NCBI GenBank assembly: GCA_016508695.1
Contig: VNKQ01000003.1
Coordinates: forward strand, 1,860,001 to 1,924,000
Length of the DNA stretch: 64,000 bases
Reading direction: 5' to 3'
DNA from: Hyphodiscus hymeniophilus
Lineage: Eukaryota > Ascomycota > Leotiomycetes > Helotiales > Hyphodiscaceae
Shown: positions 58,466 to 64,000 of the stretch, one piece after another
Position numbering within the stretch: position 1 is the stretch's first letter
How the letters are laid out: every line of letters begins with the position of its first letter
Made by a program: the position numbers and the translations under genes
Notes under the pieces: generated by a model
What the model saw: only the letters and a program-made list of their open reading frames with translations
What the model was told of the DNA's origin: nothing
Database searches by the model: none

Positions 58466-59209
58466 TCGTACTGGACCACTCCTGCTTCTTCCGACTTGCT
58501 TAGATTGGGGAAGACAGTAAAGCCAATTGGACATGCAATGGTTCTCTGCATGTTCCCCGGCGAAGCTCAGACTCGAATACGACAGCCATTCTTAATTTTT
58601 GACGACTTGGTCTGGCCGGTCATTATGGACCGTTCCTTTCCACGGGAAACTCGGACCTTGGACCGATTTCCATATCGTCTCTGTGAACGGCCTGTCAAAG
58701 TCCATGACATGCCCATCGTTGCGTTTGTTCCTGGCGAAGCAGAGACCTTGAAGTTCTGGCTCAATGGGGAAAAATTGCCTTCGATTCCCGATACAGGGTC
58801 AGAGATCAATGTTGTGTCGTATGATTTTGCGATTACACGTTTCGAAATACAACACGATGAGATAAAGCTTGTTTTGCTTGTTGATTGATCACCGTAACGA
58901 GTGGAAGGTTGGTCTCGCTACCAGTATCTTTCGGCAGTGGTGCCCCTCCATCACTCCTCCTCAAGCTCGTCAACTTGAATTGCACCCTGAATCGTCTACA
59001 CCATCTCGACCCCGTCAAGCTGATGGCGCTGTCGCCTGTGGAACCACAACATCAATACTAGCCAGCTTTCACACCTTGAAGACCTCAAGGTTGAAATCAT
59101 CTTGGGAGAGGATCTCCTTGTCAATGTGAGTACTTTTGTTCGGCATTCGACAGACTTCGAAGAGCTGGAGACACGGAATAGCTTGTGTCCCGGACAGCCA
59201 CCATCATAA
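58466..59209 (+). pseudogene. Relic of a retropepsin-like (retrotransposon-derived) aspartic protease gene
   Basis: One frame from 58466 to 58888 has two related parts. The first reads GKTVKPIGHAMVLCMFPGE, then DLVWPVIMDRSFPRETRTL. The second contains PSIPDTGSEINVVSYDFA, whose Asp-Thr-Gly-Ser is the aspartic protease active-site motif. The frame then stops. Similar sequence resumes in a different frame (TSGRLVSLPVSFGSG, about 58898-58945) and finally, back in the first frame, as LEDLKVEIILGEDLLVNVST from 59075 to a stop at 59209. That order (DTG, then a flap-like strand, then I-I-L-G) is that of retropepsins. Several stops and shifts separate the parts and no start codon is evident, so the gene is dead or a fragment. 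It is probably a domesticated Gypsy-type fragment family, assigned from memory. Confidence 0.65.
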
Positions 59210-59748
59210 GCGTAAATGGAATAGGGAAGTCGGTTTTTAAGTTGTTTGGAAAGACTGATTCCAGAATTGCCAATTGTGACGAAAGCGAGATGATGTCGAC
59301 TCGAGATTTCTGGATGAGTTTAGGAAAGAGACGCAGCGCATCAGTGTTCTAAAAGGGGCAAAAAAAATGTAATGCAGAGCGAAAGCTGAAGAGGATCAGG
59401 GAAGCTTCTAAAGGGAATCGCACATGGATATTCTTCGTAAGGCTGTTGTGGATGGGAATTAAAGGTGTTTTGGAATCCCTTTTCAAGCCTTCAAGCGAGC
59501 GATTCAAGCAGGGAAGTCACCAAAGCTGGTCATGATCATTGACGCTTTTCCGAAGTCCGGATACGTATGCAATAGTATCGAATTTTGGCTTATTGTGCTT
59601 TAATCCTGATCGGCATGATTGATGGAACCTCTATCGTAAAGAAGACTAGCGGAGCGACCAGTTCCTAAGATATCTGTCACGACTGCTACATTCGCACCTT
59701 CTTACGCGACGAGATATCAGGATTAAGGACGAATCGCCAATTTAACAT
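59210..59748. other. Spacer
   Basis: 539 bp between the relic and the stop codon of the minus-strand F-box-like gene. Includes an A7 run near 59363. No supported frame. Confidence 0.4.
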
Positions 59749-61413
59749 TCATTGAGAAAAAGGAAATACATCACTAGCGACCATCGGCCAAGGCCCATCT
59801 CTCAGCACAAAAACCTCGAGTTCCTTTGTCCTGGGTGAGTTTTGCTTCTCCAAAACGCTCCACTCGGCATCATATTGAGGCCAAAGAAGCCACTGCTCTC
59901 CATCACCATCCACACTTCTCAGCATACCAGACACCTGAAACTTGGCTAACGTGTTCCCAAGCAAAGTCCTCACATCGTCTAGGAAGTCCCGCCATTTACC
60001 CTGGCCTTGTGGAATGTCAACCCATCCCAGACGCAAATTCCTTAGTGTTGAAGCATGGCCTTCAAGAAAAGCGAGGAGCTTGGTAGGATCAAGGGAGAAG
60101 GAAGAAAGTGTCAAGGAGCGCAGCGCACTCGTAGTCGATACTGGAAGAAAGTCAAGAGAGATCGACCCCAAGACCTCGAACGTTATAGACAAGGTTTCCA
60201 ATGATTTAATCGCTGATAACAAGCCGCGAAGTCGAATCAGAGCCGCCCCGTCTGCTGATGAGAGGATCCCTTGGTGGTCACTGATGACGAGTTTCAGTGA
60301 TTTCAGACTTGTGATATCTTGGCGACCCATCGGTTCGCTCCTCAAAGAACCACGGTCTTCAAAACAAGACGAGATCAGCTGATCATGACTAAAATGATGC
60401 ACATTCAATCCTGCGGTTCTGGCTGCCGACAAGACTTTCCATGTTTGGTGCTGTTGCAGGCGATAGGCTTCTAGCGAACTGTGGAGGTTTCAAAGTTAGC
60501 ATTGCTTCATTTATAGAGTTTGGTTGTGGAAGGTATGATTCAAGGCGGCGGCCACGATATATCTTGCGTAGAGCAGAATCACGTCTCGCAGCTTCCGAAA
60601 CATCAAGACAGGAGTAAATGATGCAGGGAATACCCACTACTCCTCCCATACTTTGCGCAGAAGTCCGTTTTCGAATAGATTTCGGGATTTGATCTCAATG
60701 GAATTCACTTGCGGAACCGATTTTAGGGCAGAGATAAGGAAGTCAATCGTGTCCTCGATTTGGTCATCCCTGTCTTTGCGTGTAGTAAATTTATCTAGTT
60801 CCTCCAGTGCATCGGCTTCGGCTTCCGTAGGGACGAAAACCTGGGCTTCATAGTATCGCCGGTGTTCATGGCGACCACAAACTATTCGTCGGAAACTGCG
60901 AAGGATGAGCAGTGACCCAAAATGTCAAGAGTATGATATATCTGAACTTCCATTGCTCGCCGCACCTGGGTGTGGATAATGGAATTGAGACACAAAATTA
61001 TGAATGAATTATTCTGAGATTTGCTTACTACTGAGAGTCCCATCCAGTATTCTGAAATGAGAGTTTGTTAATTACCTTGACCGCTTGTAAGGACAGGGTG
61101 GGGTGTGAGCCAATATCAAGCAGCCGCTCTATGGGATGACGGTGTCAGTGTAACTTCATTCCGGAAGAGTGTGAGCTTAAGATATGTTTCCAGAGCGCTA
61201 CTTCCAACACGGCTGGATAAAATAGAATCAGGCACCTCAGGACATACGGACGTCATGTAAGTGTGAGTTGATGTGGAACGTTGGTAAGAGGATAAGCTCA
61301 ACTCCAACTAAAGCCCAAGCTTTCGACACTTGACGAAGAGATTTGATCGTTGGGAGGTCAGCATAGTCGTATATGAGCCTCTTGATCTCATAAGGAAATG
61401 TGTTTGAAGCCAT
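59749..61413 (-). CDS. Probable F-box/LRR-type protein, exon structure partly unresolved
   Basis: The ATG at 61413 opens MASNTFPYEIKRLIYDYAD, then IKSLRQVSKAWALVGVELI, resembling a degenerate F-box. A GTATGT donor near 61250 and an acceptor near 61132 lead to RLLDIGSHPTLSLQAVK. A later exon reads RRIVCGRHEHRRYYEAQVF and continues to KVWEE near 60650. A further intron (about 60647-60483, GCTAAC branch site) joins the last exon, SLEAYRLQQHQTWKVLSAA, to the stop at 59749. That exon has LRR-like strands (LRGLLSAIKSLETLSITFEV, LRSLTLSSFSLDPTKLL). The join between the second and third coding segments (about 61080-60885) could not be fixed, so the gene may be broken there. Fungal proteins of this type are numerous and mostly uncharacterised. 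Confidence 0.6.
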
Positions 61414-61687
61414 GAGAAAGCTGATAGGCAGCGTGGATGCCTAAAGGTCGATCCAGGCATGCAAAGGCTTCGCGGGGTGTACCACAGCGTTGAAATAATT
61501 TAGGAGCCAGTTGAAAACCGAACAAATGCAAGGTTCAATTCGATGTATATTGGAGACGATAGCAAGCTGCCTTCGTTGCTCGCCGGTGAGCTGGACGTGT
61601 TTTATTCCGGTATGAGTCGTCAGGCACGGAAGCGAGTGCCTACTGAAAAGTTTGTTAAGCGAAACTCACTTCCACTCCTTAATAACA
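61414..61687. promoter_or_regulatory. Divergent promoter between F-box-like gene and TPT1
   Basis: About 275 bp between ATG codons of the head-to-head genes (380 bp if TPT1 starts at its second ATG). Confidence 0.4.
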
Positions 61688-62907
61688 ATGCTGAAGAGAC
61701 TTCCCGCTTTCTTAACATTGAGTCGAATCATCAGCCCTCCTGTATTATCCGTCCCATCTACTAAAAGACTCTCAAAAACAAATACTAAATATATGGCCGA
61801 CCACGATTCAGCAGAACCGTCAGACCTCGTTAACCTGTCACAGGAACAGGAAATTGAGGACAGGGGAGCAAGACATAGCAACCGAGGAGGCAAAAGCAGA
61901 GGTAGAGGCTTAGGAGGACGTGGAGGTAAAGGTGGAGGTGGAGGGCGTGGAGGAGGAGGACGAGAAATTAACAGGGAGGTTGCAGTTTCAAAAGCGTTGT
62001 CAAAGCTCCTAAGACATGCAGCTGCGGACGCGGGACTGGCGCTTGACCGAGAAGGGTTTGCGAGAGTTGATCAAGTCGTGAGTAGTTCTTGTCGTGCTCT
62101 CGACGCCGTTCTGCTTCGTAAGAGGAAGCGTTGGAGAGTCTATATGGTCACGTGTCCCGTAACACATGATATCAATACATTCAGTGCAAATTGTTCATCT
62201 GCTGACTGCTTTCACAGATGAAATGGCCGCGGTTGAGGTCTCTGAAAATTACATTCGAAGATATCAAGACAACAGTATCAGACAATGCCAAGCAACGATT
62301 CTCAATGAAGCCAAACCCAGCCTTGACCTCAATCCCAGATCTTGCATCAGAAGAGCCATCAGACTGGGTAATTCGTGCAAATCAGGGTCACAGCATTGCG
62401 ATCGAATCAGCAGCTCTCCTAGCACCAATTACTCTAGAAGCTGGTAACGTCCCGGAGGTTGTCATACACGGCACTTACTTTGCATTCTACCAACCTATCC
62501 TGGAAACTGGCGGCCTGAAGAAGATGAGCCGCAATCACATCCATTTCAGTACCGGTCTGCCCGAAGACAAGCAAGGAGTTATTAGTGGGATGAGAAACGA
62601 TGCAGAGATTTTGGTATATGTGGATATTGAGAAGAGTCTACAGGATGGTGGCATGCTGTGGTGGGTTAGTGAGAATGGCGTTGTTTTGACGGAGGGCGAC
62701 GAGCACGGGATTTTGCCGACGAAGTATTGGAAGAAGGTCGTTGGAAGGAAAGAAGATGTTGGTAAGCTGTGGGAGGATGGTGTGGAGCTTGCGGATTTGC
62801 CACAAAGGCTGAGGAATAAAAAACCGCCGAATGGGAAGGGGCATAGAGTCAGGGGAGAGCCCCAGAACCAAGAGGAGAGCCCTAGAAACCCAGAGGAAAG
62901 GACGTGA
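61688..62907 (+). CDS. TPT1: tRNA 2'-phosphotransferase Tpt1
   Basis: Tpt1 removes the 2'-phosphate left at the splice junction by fungal tRNA ligase, transferring it to NAD+. There are two exons, ending at 62077 (GTGAGT donor) and starting at 62218. From the ATG at 61688 the protein is 359 aa; from the ATG at 61793 it is 324 aa. Visible family motifs are VSKALSKLLRHAAADAG, DREGFARVDQV, WVIRANQGHSIAIES, VIHGTYFAFYQPI, MSRNHIHFSTG and the block with NDAEILVYVDIEKSL. The Arg-His-Arg catalytic set (LLRH, NQGHS, SRNH) is present. Between the second ATG and the catalytic core lies a Gly/Arg-rich RGG-type segment (about residues 65-92 of the long form), which small Tpt1 enzymes lack. The C-terminus is charged and disordered. 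Confidence 0.93.
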
Positions 62908-63371
62908 GAGGTGCTGGAAGAAGCATAGGTCGTGAAATGAGGGACGACAATGCATTGGAAGGAGATGAGGCGATTAAATCGAATAAGCCTTAGAAACAAA
63001 GGTTTTATGACAAAAACTGCAATGCTTCTAGATATAATGCTTCCTGATCCCTGGATTAAGCTAGCATCGCAGAATATCGGTCAGAGACATAGAATAATAA
63101 TATCAAGTACGAAGCAACGAATGAGTCGTCAATTAGTAATGATAGTTCAAGTATTGTTGGTTTTGTTGCATATCTTGATGTCCAGCCCAAATCCTGGCTG
63201 CGACAAATACGTTACCCAGCTCCACCATCACGTGACCTTCAAAGCTCGTGATCTCCTACAACTTCCCTCCAGCCTCGCTTGAGAATTGTGAATTTCATCT
63301 TCCTCTACCTCCCTCGAATCCTTTCCTTCCTGAACATTTCTTCAAACAGCCAATCTCAACACTTCATTACA
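62908..63371. other. Intergenic region before MED10
   Basis: 464 bp containing the TPT1 3' end and the MED10 promoter. The last 90 bp are CT-rich, typical of fungal leaders. No supported frame. Confidence 0.45.
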
Positions 63372-64000
63372 ATGAAGATCATCAGATTCAAGGTACCGAA
63401 GAGTGACGATGCAGGTGGCTCCACTTCCCAGGATGCAGCCGAGGCACGGACCACTCTACCAAGTGAGACACTTGATGAACTTCAGCCTCCCTCCGACCTT
63501 CATGCAGACAACAACAATCTGACAAGCTCACCAGAGAAGATGGCGCCTGCTACTCACAGCGACCAGAAGGTCGTCGAAGGTTCGAATCCATGCTCTTGCT
63601 AGGAATCTATAAAGGAAAACTGATAATTCAACAGACGAAATCAAAGATGTCATTCAAGATCTCTATCAAATCATGGTACAGGTGAATTCCTTTGATCAGG
63701 CCGGTAAACCTAGCAAGAATATTCTGGAGAATAGCATGTTTGTCACTTCCTCCTTTCTCCCCCTTCTCACTCTTCTCCGACATTATTCGCACGTATATTG
63801 ATCGCGGCAGACAACAACTCGATGCCTCCCTCAAGAAGGTCCACATGACTGCCACCTCCTCCTCCTCGAACCTACCCCTCGTCCCCCCGAGCTCTTGACG
63901 TATGTCGACAACGGCCGCAATCCGGACATCTACACGCGCGAGTTCGCCGAGGGTGCTAGGCGCAGCAACCAGTTGATCAAGGGCAAGATGGAGGCGTTTG
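63372..64000 (+). CDS. MED10: Mediator subunit Med10 (Nut2), partial at window end, with an apparent frameshift
   Basis: Med10 is a core middle-module subunit of Mediator, linking activators to RNA polymerase II. Exons are 63372-63579, 63635-63737 and 63811 onward. The ATG at 63372 gives a 56-residue leader before MAPATHSDQKVVE; the ATG at 63540 is the more family-like start. Then come DEIKDVIQDLYQIMVQVNSF, LDASLKKVHMTATSSSS and NLPLVPP. The frame should continue ELLTYVDNGRNPDIYTREF, but as given it reads into a stop at 63897. One extra C in the C6 run at 63883-63888 restores the conserved order, and the frame then stays open to the window edge. No intron fits. Since Med10 is normally essential, a reference error is likely. 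Confidence 0.88.

Noticed and set aside
63579..63592. B-box-like GGTTCGAATCC
   Set aside because: It lies at the first intron donor of MED10 and has no tRNA structure around it.

Overview
The window reads as nuclear DNA of a filamentous ascomycete. Genes are intron-rich with short GT-AG introns (mostly 48-125 nt, often with a CTAAC or CTGAC branch site), intergenic spaces are 0.3-3.5 kb, there are no operons, and the families are Pezizomycotina-type (PXA-domain protein, PAS kinase, DUF5672, 2EXR, Set3-complex-like ankyrin protein). The 2EXR and retropepsin-derived genes fit Leotiomycetes, but that placement is a guess. I rebuilt 14 complete gene models by checking splice phase and length arithmetic.

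Layout. 0-3 kb: a repeat-bearing spacer, then a DUF5672 glycosyltransferase-like gene with an apparent one-base frameshift. 3-12.4 kb: a dense housekeeping block with an Hos4-like ankyrin protein, ALKBH6, DFG10 polyprenol reductase (also frameshifted) and the GTPase DRG1/Rbg1. 12.3-15.6 kb: long upstream region of a CENP-B-like DNA-binding protein. 18-25.5 kb: a PXA-domain membrane protein and a PAS kinase. 25.5-29 kb: gene-poor. 29-31.3 kb: an F-box/LRR protein ending in a CaaX box. 31.3-38.2 kb: accessory-looking, with a dead and a live 2EXR-family paralogue in tandem. 38-41 kb: an unassigned 810-aa low-complexity protein. 44-58 kb: dual-specificity phosphatase, HUT1, coactosin, a three-KH RNA-binding protein, a TBC RabGAP and a protein with adaptor-ear-type motifs. 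58.4-59.2 kb: a broken retropepsin-like relic. 59.7-64 kb: an F-box/LRR-like gene, tRNA 2'-phosphotransferase and the 5' part of Mediator subunit Med10.

Most genes are unrelated housekeeping functions: lipid and glycan biosynthesis (DFG10, HUT1, DUF5672), membrane traffic (PXA, TBC, AP-1-like accessory), signalling (PAS kinase, MAPK phosphatase), RNA metabolism (KH protein, TPT1) and transcription (Hos4-like, CENP-B-like, Med10). Several start head-to-head and probably share promoters.

The most notable observations are: three otherwise conserved genes each lack exactly one base in a C run of the given strand; an F-box protein carries a polybasic tail and CaaX box; a zinc-cluster protein has repeated gamma-ear-type motifs; TPT1 has two candidate starts, one giving a presequence-like leader; a retropepsin relic seems to have two protease-like halves; and a 901-nt intron in the PXA gene holds a 188-codon open stretch in frame with the next exon. 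I found no clearly new multi-gene system, no CRISPR array and no convincing tRNA.
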